DNA from: Erysipelotrichaceae bacterium
GTDB taxonomy: Bacteria; Bacillota_I; Bacilli_A; Erysipelotrichales; Erysipelotrichaceae
DNA: 64,000 bases
Assembly (NCBI GenBank): GCA_017404205.1
Contig: JAFRCV010000021.1
Location: 62,001-126,000, forward strand
Reading direction: 5' to 3'
Shown here: positions 26,519 to 35,025 of the stretch, one piece after another
How the letters are laid out: each line of letters starts with the position of its first letter
Position numbering within the stretch: position 1 is the stretch's first letter
Made by a program: the position numbers and the translations under genes
Notes under the pieces: model-generated
What the model saw: only the letters and a program-made list of their open reading frames with translations
Told to the model about the DNA's origin: nothing
The model's database searches: none

Positions 26519-27763
26519 TTATTCAACTTGAGCGCCTAGTCCTCTTAACTTTTCAATAATATCTGCATATCCTCTATAAATATGATATGCATCTTCAATA
26601 ATTGTTTCGCCATCAGCCATCAGTCCAGCTATTATTAATGCTGCACCACATCTTAAATCAGTAGCTCTAACTTTAGCTCCACTTAGTTTTCTTGGCCCAT
26701 AAATTGATGATTTGGCTTCACCAACATCAATACATGCCCCCATTTTAGATAGTTCTTTACAATGTTTAAATCTTTCTGGATAGATAGTTTCAACAATATG
26801 CGATTCCCCATCAGCCTTACATAATAGTGGTGTAATCGGCTGTTGAAGATCAGTAGCAAAGCCTGGAAATGTTTGGGTTTGTATATCGATAGCTTTTAAG
26901 TTGTTAGATTCAAAGACTCTTACATAATCAACACCAACTTCCATCTTTACACCAGCTTCTTCAAGTTTTGATAATAAAGCTTCAATATGTTGAGGAATGA
27001 CATTATTAACTAAAACATCTTTTCCGATTGCGGCAGCCATACAGATATATGTTCCTGCTTCTATGCGATCTGGGATAATATCATGAATACATCCCTTTAA
27101 TCTATTGACGCCAACTATCGTAATGTCACTTGTTCCAGCGCCACGAATATTAGCGCCCATCTTATTAAGCATACTAGATAAATCAATGATCTCTGGCTCT
27201 TTAGCAGCATTTCGTATAATAGTTTTTCCTTCAGCAAATACAGCTGCCAACATTATATTAATCGTAGCACCAACAGAGGCAATATCTAAATATATTTCAT
27301 CGCCAACTAGCTTATCGGCATGTATTTCAATCATGTCATTATCTGTTGTGATATGAGCACCTAATGATTCAAATCCTTTTAAATGTAAATCAATAGGACG
27401 AGGTCCCAAATTGCAACCACCTGGATACAACATTCTTACATGTTTAAATCTTCCAAGTAAAGCTCCCATAAAATAATATGATGCACGTAGTTTTCTTACT
27501 TCATCGCAATCCAAAACAACATTCTTAACATCTGTTGGATCAATTGTAAAATTATCATCATTTTCAATAATATTGATGTTTAATTTCTTTAATAAAACAA
27601 TTAAAGCATTAATATCTTCGATATCAGGAACATCATAAAGTTTTACTATTTCACTAGCTAATACTACTGCAGGCAAAATCGCAACAGTTGCGTTTTTACT
27701 GCTAGATATCCTTACTTCACCACTTAAAGTGTTCCCACCTTTAATCTTTATATAATCATTCAT
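26519..27763 (-). CDS. murA: UDP-N-acetylglucosamine 1-carboxyvinyltransferase
   Basis: First committed step of peptidoglycan synthesis: enolpyruvyl transfer from PEP to UDP-GlcNAc. A 414-residue EPSP-synthase-like fold with SSSKNATVAILPA, RKLRASYYFMGALLGR and LYPGGCNLGPRPIDLH. The Cys in PGGC is the fosfomycin target, so the enzyme should be sensitive. C-terminal DLRCGAALIIAGLMADGET is conserved. It overlaps the HAD gene by 8 bp. Confidence 0.96.
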   Translation of the reverse strand: MNDYIKIKGGNTLSGEVRISSSKNATVAILPAVVLASEIVKLYDVPDIEDINALIVLLKKLNINIIENDDNFTIDPTDVKNVVLDCDEVRKLRASYYFMGALLGRFKHVRMLYPGGCNLGPRPIDLHLKGFESLGAHITTDNDMIEIHADKLVGDEIYLDIASVGATINIMLAAVFAEGKTIIRNAAKEPEIIDLSSMLNKMGANIRGAGTSDITIVGVNRLKGCIHDIIPDRIEAGTYICMAAAIGKDVLVNNVIPQHIEALLSKLEEAGVKMEVGVDYVRVFESNNLKAIDIQTQTFPGFATDLQQPITPLLCKADGESHIVETIYPERFKHCKELSKMGACIDVGEAKSSIYGPRKLSGAKVRATDLRCGAALIIAGLMADGETIIEDAYHIYRGYADIIEKLRGLGAQVE

Positions 27764-28385
27764 AATCTAATAACTCTTTTATGTTTTCAATTATTTTATC
27801 AGCTTCACTTAAATCGAAATTAAGCTTAGCTTCGTTTGTCGCAATAACATATATTCCAGCATTCTTGCCAGCCCTTATTCCACTTAATGAATCTTCAACA
27901 ACAATAGCTTCATTTGGATTAAGTTTTAATATTTCTAGTGCTTTTAAATAAATATCTGGATATGGTTTTTCTCTTATCTTATCGTTATAGCTTAGAATAC
28001 AATCAAAGATTTTTTCAAAGCCGTTACTTAAAAAACTATCAACATTTTCTTTTTCATTCATTGTACATAAAGCTAATTTATATCCTTTTTGTTTAAGTGT
28101 TTTTAACACATTTAAACTATCTTCATATAAATAATCTTTATAATTCAAGGGATGTTGTTTAAAATAATCATCATATATTATTTTGGCATTATAATAGTCA
28201 ACATCTAAAACTTTTGAAGCATATTTGTAAGTAGCATCCATTGTTACACCAACAATGTTGTCTTTAATATCGTCTATACTTACATCTTTTCCTTCTTGTT
28301 TAAAACATGCTTTTGTGCCATCAATATAATATTTTTCAGAATTGGCCAAAGTGCCATCCATGTCAAAGAGAAAAGCCTTAATCAT
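27756..28385 (-). CDS. HAD hydrolase, beta-phosphoglucomutase-like
   Basis: A 209-residue HAD subfamily IA protein: motif I FLFDMDGTLANSE, motif II LCTMNEK, motif III REKPYPDIYLKAL, motif IV VVEDSLSGIRAGKNAG. Start moved to 28385 (MIKAFLFD) from 28403. The helical cap is the small type found in phosphatases and beta-phosphoglucomutases; the substrate cannot be read from sequence. It overlaps murA and follows the terminator of the SH3-like gene. Confidence 0.9.
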   Translation of the reverse strand: MIKAFLFDMDGTLANSEKYYIDGTKACFKQEGKDVSIDDIKDNIVGVTMDATYKYASKVLDVDYYNAKIIYDDYFKQHPLNYKDYLYEDSLNVLKTLKQKGYKLALCTMNEKENVDSFLSNGFEKIFDCILSYNDKIREKPYPDIYLKALEILKLNPNEAIVVEDSLSGIRAGKNAGIYVIATNEAKLNFDLSEADKIIENIKELLDYE

Positions 28386-28394
28386 TTTTAAACG

Positions 28395-28422
28395 AAAAAA
28401 CAATAGAACTAAGTTCTATTGT
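28395..28422 (-). terminator. Intrinsic terminator of the SH3-like gene
   Basis: A 10-bp stem (28400-28409 with 28413-28422), loop TAA, followed by six T on the minus strand. It overlaps the last codons of the 28416 gene and lies 10 bp before the HAD start. Confidence 0.85.
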
Positions 28423-29102
28423 TTAACAGCCCAATCTTCATCACCGTTCTTTAAGCATATCCAGGCATTGTCAGCAATCCTGCCCCAAACATCTGAACCA
28501 TTATTAGCTGTTTCTAAGACAGTTACAACTTTACCGCCTTCAATTGTTACATTTCCACCATTGTTAGCACATAATGTCTTAACATTATCTGGCAACAAGT
28601 CATAATTAGCAAATGTGCTAGATGCTACAGCATTACGCACATTAATACCAGCAGTAGCAACTATCTTATAGCTAGAACCATTTACAGGGTCAACAACAGC
28701 AGGATCTTTCTTAGTTAGCTCTTCAACTTGTTTCTTTAAATCAGCAATTTGATTATTTAAAGCTGTTTCGCTTGCTGTCGTTTTGCTTACATATGCTTCA
28801 TAATCAGCTTTTAAATTGTTATAATTCTTATTCTTAGAGAAACCATATATAAGAGAAACAATTGATAAGACTAATAATAAAACAATTAGGCAACAAGATA
28901 CAATAATAATCTCTTTTCTAACACGACGATATTCAGGAACTCTTTCTTCTTCCTCTTCTTCATCTTCTTCTAATGATTCATCATCATCTTCATCATCGAT
29001 ATTGAAAAAAGAGTGTTTTTTCTTTTTTTCTTCTTCTGTTTCAGCAGCAAAATCTTCAATATCTACAGAATCTTGATTTTCATAAGGATTTTTATCAGTC
29101 AT
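28416..29102 (-). CDS. Single-pass membrane protein with acidic cytoplasmic tail and SH3-like exterior domain
   Basis: A 228-residue protein. Residues 1-60 are very acidic (an EEDEEEEEE run and DDEDDDESLEED). One helix lies at about 67-90 (IIIVSCCLIVLLLVLSIVSL). A short coiled coil follows (NNLKADYEAYVSKTTASETA ... KKQVEELTKK). The last 80 residues (YKIVATAGINVRNAVASS ... WGRIADNAWICLKN) look like a bacterial SH3 domain, which often binds peptidoglycan. It lies 21 bp after the large acidic repeat protein gene; a joint role at the envelope or division site is only an inference. Confidence 0.75.
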   Translation of the reverse strand: MTDKNPYENQDSVDIEDFAAETEEEKKKKHSFFNIDDEDDDESLEEDEEEEEERVPEYRRVRKEIIIVSCCLIVLLLVLSIVSLIYGFSKNKNYNNLKADYEAYVSKTTASETALNNQIADLKKQVEELTKKDPAVVDPVNGSSYKIVATAGINVRNAVASSTFANYDLLPDNVKTLCANNGGNVTIEGGKVVTVLETANNGSDVWGRIADNAWICLKNGDEDWAVKQ

Positions 29103-29123
29103 ATTTTTTCCTCCTTTGATATT

Positions 29124-30884
29124 TTATTCTTCTTCTAATATAACTCTATAGCCTTCATATTCACCATCAAGCATTCTTGCTTGATTAGCTACTTCAAATA
29201 CTTCTGTCAAAATTAAACCGTCTTTATTAACATAACCCTTGATAACATCGACAATCATTTTATTTTCATCGACATTAACAACATAATTATGTTCCATAAT
29301 AACTTCTACAAATCTTCTAAGTTCTTCAACATCTTTGAATTTTATTCGATGTAAAATAACAATTCTCTTATCTTCAGGATAATCAAAAGCCAATTGAGCT
29401 TTTTGATCATATATAGATTTAATAAAGATTTCATCTAAGCTTGGATAAATAGCTTTAATTAAATCATAAGTTTTATCCTTTTCACTTTCTTCTTCTTCAA
29501 AGACTTCTTCAATGTTCTCTTTTACATCAGATTCTTCTAATTCTTTTAGAAGTTCTCTTAAGTATTCGCTATCATCAATTTTTTGAACTTCTTCAGGTTC
29601 TTTAGTTGCCTCTTTTAATTCGTTTATTAAATCTTTTCTAAATTGTTCTTCATCTTCATCTACATAATCGCTACCAGGATTTTGAATAAAGATTTGTTCA
29701 ATTGGACGATCATCAGTAATGATACCATCATTGACAAATGTGTTATCTGATTTTTCTTCAACTTGTATAGGCTTTACATCACCAATAATTTCTTGTAAAT
29801 TATCGACTACTTCATTACTATCAATACTTTCAATATTGTTGTTGATTGTTGGATTTATAGTAAATGAATTATTATGTTTAGTTTCAGTTACTTTCAAATC
29901 ATCTAATGGTCCAACAATATCTAATAGATTATTTACAACATCGTTTTCTTCGATAGCCTTAATGTTGTTATTGATTGTTGGATTAATAGTAAATTGATTT
30001 AATTGTTCAAAACTCTTTCTATTTGCTTTTAAATCATCTAATGGTCCGACAATATCTAATAGATTATTTACAACATCGTTTTCATTAATGAATTCAATAT
30101 TGTTATCAACCTTTGGTTTAATGATTAATTCTTTTTCTTCATTGATTAAATCAATAATTCCAAGTAAATCATCTAGCGCTTCTTCATTTGGTTTATATTC
30201 TTCTTTAGGTGCAAATTTCTTATATTTAACAACATAAGGTTCACGACCTCTATTCTTCTCAATAATAGTTATAAGATTATTGACAACTAAATCGGCATTA
30301 ACTTCTTTATAATCATTTAAATGAAATTCAATTTCTTTTTTAACAGGTTCAACAGTTTCTTCAACTTTTGTTTCTTCCTTTGGCAGTGGTGCAATAGCAT
30401 CATCAATAGAAATTTCTAATTCATTATTATTTTCTTCTTTGCCGTTTTCAGAATTAACAATTTCATTAAAAATGTCATCTAATTTGTCATCTTCGCCAAC
30501 AACTTTTTTAATTGTTTCATTTTCTTTAATCTCTTCTTGATTGTCAGATGCAGCTTTGGCAATCATTTCAAATTCTTTATCTTCAAAGGCTTCATCTTTG
30601 TTTTTCAATAAATCTAAAAGATGTCTTTGAATCTTTTCATCTTTTTTATTATTTCCAAAATCAACATTAAAAATATCAGCAAATTCATCAATTAGTTTAT
30701 TGTTTTCTTCTTTAGGCTTTTCTTGAACATTAAAAAGAGAACTAATTTTATTACTTAGTTCATTTTTTATTTTTTCTAAATCAATCTCTGCCACTTCTTT
30801 ATTTACTTCAGTATTTAATCTTTTTAATTGATCAGCAACTGTTGAAGAAATAAAGTCTAAAATTGTGGTATTATTCTCTTCCAC
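29124..30884 (-). CDS. Large acidic repeat protein of unknown function
   Basis: A 586-residue, strongly acidic cytoplasmic protein without signal or membrane segments; I do not recognise a family. After a helical N-terminal region there is a central block of about three 45-residue repeats containing DVVNNLLDIVGPLDDLK (the last copy diverged), each joined by NPTINNNI-type linkers. The region before it holds a related VVNNLITIIEKN unit. After another acidic stretch the last 100 residues form a probable folded domain (LIKAIYPSLDEIFIKSIYD ... EGYRVILEEE). The longest frame begins at a TTG (30902); I prefer GTG 30884 because AGGAG sits 5 nt before it. It overlaps the methyltransferase gene. Confidence 0.75.
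   Translation of the reverse strand: MEENNTTILDFISSTVADQLKRLNTEVNKEVAEIDLEKIKNELSNKISSLFNVQEKPKEENNKLIDEFADIFNVDFGNNKKDEKIQRHLLDLLKNKDEAFEDKEFEMIAKAASDNQEEIKENETIKKVVGEDDKLDDIFNEIVNSENGKEENNNELEISIDDAIAPLPKEETKVEETVEPVKKEIEFHLNDYKEVNADLVVNNLITIIEKNRGREPYVVKYKKFAPKEEYKPNEEALDDLLGIIDLINEEKELIIKPKVDNNIEFINENDVVNNLLDIVGPLDDLKANRKSFEQLNQFTINPTINNNIKAIEENDVVNNLLDIVGPLDDLKVTETKHNNSFTINPTINNNIESIDSNEVVDNLQEIIGDVKPIQVEEKSDNTFVNDGIITDDRPIEQIFIQNPGSDYVDEDEEQFRKDLINELKEATKEPEEVQKIDDSEYLRELLKELEESDVKENIEEVFEEEESEKDKTYDLIKAIYPSLDEIFIKSIYDQKAQLAFDYPEDKRIVILHRIKFKDVEELRRFVEVIMEHNYVVNVDENKMIVDVIKGYVNKDGLILTEVFEVANQARMLDGEYEGYRVILEEE
29831..30083 (-). repeat. 135-bp tandem coding repeat
   Basis: 53-nt segments at 29896-29948 and 30031-30083 are identical except for one base, exactly 135 bp (45 codons) apart. 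Neighbouring segments (about 29831-29870 and 29967-30000) repeat with the same period. This indicates recent intragenic duplication. Confidence 0.85.
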
Positions 30885-31461
30885 CTTTTCTCCTAGAGGC
30901 AACTAAAAGACCGTCGCCAACGTCTTCATAAAACATTATATCAAAACGTTTGTCATTTCGCATTATTTCCCTAAAATTAATTATTTTTTTTACAAGACTT
31001 CTAGTATTTCGATTCTTTATCTTATCCACATCATAAATCATGCCATGGAAGACAAGATTATCATAGATAAAAATACCATTTTCTTTAAGATTGTTTAAAA
31101 ACTGCTCTGTATATTTTAAATACTGGGCTTTAGCTGCATCAACAAATATAAGGTCATATTTTTTATTTGTCTTATAATCTTCAATTGGACAAAAATGGAC
31201 AGTAATTTGTTTATCTAAACCTTCATTTTTGATATTAGTTATGGCCTGTTTATACATTTCTTCGTTTTTTTCAATTGTATCAATCTTTATGCCCTCATCT
31301 AATAAGGCCATATTGATACTTGAATAGCCAACTGCTGTCCCAAGTTCTAAAATATCTTTTATTTTTCTTTCCTTTATTGTTTTTAAAAGGAATTCAAGTC
31401 CTCCATCCTTGATGATGGGAACTTTTTCTTCTTGTGCTTTATTTTTAATATTTTCAATCAT
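30871..31461 (-). CDS. trmR: O-methyltransferase, TrmR-like (tRNA 5-hydroxyuridine)
   Basis: A 196-residue SAM-dependent methyltransferase of the COMT-like group: IIKDGGLEFLLKTI, SAM loop LELGTAVGYSSINMA, DTIEKNEEMYKQA, DLIFVDAAKAQYLKY and YDNLVFHGMI. It matches B. subtilis YrrM/TrmR, which methylates ho5U34 of tRNA to mo5U. Its ATG shares one base with the pgcA stop. Confidence 0.85.
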   Translation of the reverse strand: MIENIKNKAQEEKVPIIKDGGLEFLLKTIKERKIKDILELGTAVGYSSINMALLDEGIKIDTIEKNEEMYKQAITNIKNEGLDKQITVHFCPIEDYKTNKKYDLIFVDAAKAQYLKYTEQFLNNLKENGIFIYDNLVFHGMIYDVDKIKNRNTRSLVKKIINFREIMRNDKRFDIMFYEDVGDGLLVASRRKGGRE

Positions 31462-33137
31462 TATTTAACAATTTCACTTAAAACTTCTTTAAAGCTATCA
31501 GCCTTTTGTTTAGCATTTTCATAAGAATCAGCCTTAGTAGATAGATAAAACTTACATTTAGGCTCTGTGCCAGAAGGTCTAATTGCGATAAATGAGCCAT
31601 CTTCTAGATAATATTTTAAAGCATCAGTTACATCATAACCTTCAAGTTTTTCATCATGTCCATCTGCATAACTAATTTTTCTTAATTTATAATCTTCTAT
31701 TTTTAATGTCTTGTAGCCTACAACTTCAAATGGTTTTTCTCTTAAATTTGACATAATCTGTTGAAGTTTGATTGCGCCATCAGCTCCTGGAAGTTGAATA
31801 GAAAACTGTCTATCATAGAAATAACCAACATGATTAAATATATCATTTAGTACATCAAATAAATCTTTTCCTAGTTGATGATAATAATTGGCTGCCTCAG
31901 CCAGCATTAAACAAGCTTGTGTAGCATCCTTATCTCTTACAAAAGGTTTAATTAATGACCCATATGATTCTTCATAGCCAAAGACATATGTTTTTTCATT
32001 ATTCTTCTCATATTGTTTAACTTTGTTGCCAATATATTTAAAACCTGTCAATGTTTTTTCACATTCAACACCATAATAATTAGCTACAGCTTCACCGATA
32101 TCACTTGTAACAATTGTATTAAACATAACGGGATTCTTAAAAGTGATACCTAAATCTTTATATGTGCTTAAAATATATTCAAGTAAAACGGCACCTGTTT
32201 GATTTCCGTTTAAGATAATATATTCGCCATTATGCTTAACGCCAACACCCATTCGATCACCATCTGGATCACAAACTAACAATAAATCACAATCTTCTTT
32301 TCTAGCTAAATCTAAAACACCTTCATAAGCAGCTAATTCTTCAGGATTTGGAGATTTTGTGTTTGAAAAATTGCCATCAGGATTAGCTTGGTTTTCAACA
32401 ACAAATACATTATATCCAGCAAGTTTCAAAGTCTTTGTCACAGGGACAAAACTTGCACCATGTTCTGGCGAATAAGCGATTTTAATATCCTTTTTTAAGT
32501 CTTTTCTTAAAGAGATACCTAATACTTCTGAATAGTATGCTGCATCAACTTCATCATTAACAATTTGTATTAATGATTCATCATAATCATCAATGCTTAT
32601 TGATAATAAATCTTCAATCTTATTAACTTCATCAGTAACTTGTTTAGCTAATTCAGGTATTAATTGGCAACCTGTTTCATCATATAATTTATAGCCATTA
32701 TATTCTTTTGGATTATGAGAAGCGGTAATCATAATACCACCATCGCATTTATAATAACGCACCGTAAATGATAGCTCAGGTGTAGGTCTTAATGAATCAA
32801 ATAGATAAGTCTTAATTCCTTTGCTGGCCAATAATTTAGCACAATCGTAAGCATATTCTTTAGAATGATTACGATTATCATAGGCAATCGCAACACTTTT
32901 CTTTCCCTTTGAATTTAAATAATTCGCAAAACCTAATGTAGCTTTTCTAATGGTATGAATATTTATACGATTACTACCAGCTCCCATGATTCCACGCATA
33001 CCTGCTGTTCCAAATTCAATATTTGTATAAAAAGCATTTTCAATATCTTTTTCAGACATGCTTAATAATTCTGTTTTTAAATCTTTGTCTAGTTTTGGAT
33101 GGTTTAACCATTCATTGTATTTTTCTTTATATGTCAT
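31461..33137 (-). CDS. pgcA: Alpha-phosphoglucomutase (phospho-sugar mutase)
   Basis: A 558-residue enzyme interconverting glucose-1-P and glucose-6-P for glycolipid and polysaccharide precursors. The N-terminus contains GTAGMRGIMGAGSNRIN, the phosphoserine loop ITASHNPKEYNGYKLYD, the metal loop CDPDGDRMGVGV, the sugar loop FGYEESYGS and the C-terminal RPSGTEPKCKFYL. A GGAGA Shine-Dalgarno precedes the ATG. Precursors could feed the GT4 glycolipid and the polysaccharide locus at the right end. Confidence 0.95.
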   Translation of the reverse strand: MTYKEKYNEWLNHPKLDKDLKTELLSMSEKDIENAFYTNIEFGTAGMRGIMGAGSNRINIHTIRKATLGFANYLNSKGKKSVAIAYDNRNHSKEYAYDCAKLLASKGIKTYLFDSLRPTPELSFTVRYYKCDGGIMITASHNPKEYNGYKLYDETGCQLIPELAKQVTDEVNKIEDLLSISIDDYDESLIQIVNDEVDAAYYSEVLGISLRKDLKKDIKIAYSPEHGASFVPVTKTLKLAGYNVFVVENQANPDGNFSNTKSPNPEELAAYEGVLDLARKEDCDLLLVCDPDGDRMGVGVKHNGEYIILNGNQTGAVLLEYILSTYKDLGITFKNPVMFNTIVTSDIGEAVANYYGVECEKTLTGFKYIGNKVKQYEKNNEKTYVFGYEESYGSLIKPFVRDKDATQACLMLAEAANYYHQLGKDLFDVLNDIFNHVGYFYDRQFSIQLPGADGAIKLQQIMSNLREKPFEVVGYKTLKIEDYKLRKISYADGHDEKLEGYDVTDALKYYLEDGSFIAIRPSGTEPKCKFYLSTKADSYENAKQKADSFKEVLSEIVK

Positions 33138-33148
33138 GTTTTCTCCTT

Positions 33149-33173
33149 AAAAAACAGGAGATGTATCTCCTGT
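33149..33173 (-). terminator. Intrinsic terminator of ptsH
   Basis: A 9-bp stem ACAGGAGAT/ATCTCCTGT with a 2-nt spacer, followed by six T on the minus strand, between ptsH and pgcA. Confidence 0.85.
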
Positions 33174-33189
33174 AAATGAATTAATCGAC

Positions 33190-33456
33190 TTAAGCAATAA
33201 CTTTTTGAGCTTTCAAAGTTTCAACAATTTGTGCTACAGCTTCTTCTTCATCTTCGCCTTCACAACAAATAGTTATTTCTGATTGTGTAGGAATGCCAAG
33301 CGACATAACACCCATTATTGATTTCATATTAACAGCTTTGTCTTTATATGAAACCTTAACATCACTTTTGAATTTGCTAGCAGCATTAACAGCTACAGTT
33401 GCAGGGCGAGCATGAAGTCCTACTGGATCTACAACTAAAACAGTTACTTCTTTCAT
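33190..33456 (-). CDS. ptsH: Phosphocarrier protein HPr
   Basis: An 88-residue PTS phosphocarrier. The active His is in VGLHARPAT (His15 equivalent), and the regulatory Ser46 equivalent in MKSIMGVMSLG, the site of HPr kinase/phosphorylase. Implies a functional sugar PTS and CcpA-type control, although neither ptsI nor hprK is in the window. Good AGGAG Shine-Dalgarno; monocistronic with a terminator. Confidence 0.96.
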   Translation of the reverse strand: MKEVTVLVVDPVGLHARPATVAVNAASKFKSDVKVSYKDKAVNMKSIMGVMSLGIPTQSEITICCEGEDEEEAVAQIVETLKAQKVIA

Positions 33457-33524
33457 TATTAATTCTCCTTTATTTACTATTTTATTTTAATCTTATGTAA
33501 GCGTTTTTACAAGTAAATAAACCA

Positions 33525-33983
33525 CTATTTATGGTAGTTTTCGTTATTTAAAATCTTAAAACAGCGATAAATTTGTTCAAGGATTATAAGTCTTGTCATT
33601 TGATGCAAAAATGTTAAATCAGATAATTTTATTCTTTCGTTTGCCCTTTGCCTTATATTTTCACCAAAACCAAGAGAGCCACCTATCACAAAAGTTATTT
33701 TTGAATGTTCAATAAATAACTTATCTATTTTATTGGCTAATGAAATAGAATCGATATTTTTACCATGTAAATCAATTAAAATAACATATTCATCATCTTT
33801 AATTCTGCTTAAAAGCCTTTCGGCTTCTATCTTTAAAACATCATTTTGATTGTCTTTAATTGGTTCATCCTTAACTTCAACAATTTCTATTTTATGATAC
33901 TTGTTTATCTTTTTTAAATAATCATTTATTAAAGCTTCAAGATTTGCATCTTTTATTTTACCTACACAAAGCAATTTAATCAT
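33525..33983 (-). CDS. rlmH: 23S rRNA pseudouridine-1915 N3-methyltransferase
   Basis: A 152-residue SPOUT methyltransferase. The knot region is visible as TFVIGGSLGFGENIRQRAN and LSDLTFLHQMTRLIILEQIYR, with the conserved C-terminal NENYHK. It overlaps the upstream trypsin-like protease gene by 8 bp, matching the common Bacillota order with an HtrA-like gene. Confidence 0.96.
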   Translation of the reverse strand: MIKLLCVGKIKDANLEALINDYLKKINKYHKIEIVEVKDEPIKDNQNDVLKIEAERLLSRIKDDEYVILIDLHGKNIDSISLANKIDKLFIEHSKITFVIGGSLGFGENIRQRANERIKLSDLTFLHQMTRLIILEQIYRCFKILNNENYHK

Positions 33984-35025
33984 TATTATTTAAATCGTTC
34001 CTTAATGTCAATTCTTCGCCATTTCTAATAATGATAATTTCAATTGCATCTAAATCTGCATACTTGATATCAAGCATATTATCACTATCGATTATTTGAA
34101 TATTATTAATTGAAATAACGATATCTCCTTTTTGAATGCCCAAATTATAAGCTATTGAATTGTTTAATATATTTTCAACATAATATCCATCTAATGTATT
34201 TAATGGGATATCTAAACTAGCGATTTCATAATTTTCTAAATCTTTTATAAAATAGCCCTTTATTCCTAAGTCGTTTCGCTTATATTCTTGATTTTCAATC
34301 ATTTTATTAGCTAATATTTTAATCTCATTAATTGGAAGTGCAAAGACAACATCATCATCTTTCATATTCACAAGTCCCACAACTTCACCAGCCATATTAA
34401 ACACCGGACAGCCACTATAACCATTATCAAAATCGCCAGCTAATTGAATTAAGCCGATGTAATAACGGTGATTTGTACCACCATAAACAATATTATTCTC
34501 AATTTCTCGATACCTATTAGATACTAATGCAAACTGACTTGAAAAGTCATATTCTAAATCTTTTTTACAGCCAATCGCCAAAACAAATTCACCAGTTTTA
34601 ATTAATGAACTATTGCCTAAAGTAACTGTTTTTACATCATAATCAAATTCACACTCTAAAACAGCCATGTCACTATAAATGTCATAAGCCTTTAATATAG
34701 CTTTATTTTTGATTCCATTATTAAAATGAACGCTAATTTGACCACCATCACTTACACCATGATAACTTGTGATAATATAGACATAATCATCTTTCTTGCT
34801 ATAGATAAAGCCAGAAGAAATATTGCCACTTTCTTCAATAGTTACAATTGAAGACTTATTCATATCATAAATGCGGCTTAAGTCAGTAGAAAAGCCTGAT
34901 ACATTATATTGAGATATTTCATTTATTTCTTCAGTATTCTTTTTATTAGCAACAACAATGCTTAAGACTAATAGCCAAACAAACAAAACCGATAATAATA
35001 TATATAATAAACGATTATTCTTCAT
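33976..35025 (-). CDS. HtrA-like membrane serine protease with PDZ domain
   Basis: A 349-residue S1C-type protease: N-terminal anchor helix (about 5-26), trypsin-like domain with catalytic His in ITSYHGVSDG, Asp in IYSDMAVLE and Ser in GYSGCPVFN. The Ser motif deviates from the usual GNSGGP, but Ser is retained. A C-terminal PDZ domain follows (LGIQKGDIVISINNIQI). Start moved to 35025 because GGAGGTG is correctly spaced there and it just overlaps the stop of the M23 gene. Expected role: quality control of envelope proteins. Confidence 0.88.
   Translation of the reverse strand: MKNNRLLYILLSVLFVWLLVLSIVVANKKNTEEINEISQYNVSGFSTDLSRIYDMNKSSIVTIEESGNISSGFIYSKKDDYVYIITSYHGVSDGGQISVHFNNGIKNKAILKAYDIYSDMAVLECEFDYDVKTVTLGNSSLIKTGEFVLAIGCKKDLEYDFSSQFALVSNRYREIENNIVYGGTNHRYYIGLIQLAGDFDNGYSGCPVFNMAGEVVGLVNMKDDDVVFALPINEIKILANKMIENQEYKRNDLGIKGYFIKDLENYEIASLDIPLNTLDGYYVENILNNSIAYNLGIQKGDIVISINNIQIIDSDNMLDIKYADLDAIEIIIIRNGEELTLRNDLNNND

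Noticed and set aside
33521-33536. Terminator hairpin after rlmH
   Set aside because: ACCACT and GGTAGT look complementary at a glance but pair in the wrong order; only four pairs form.
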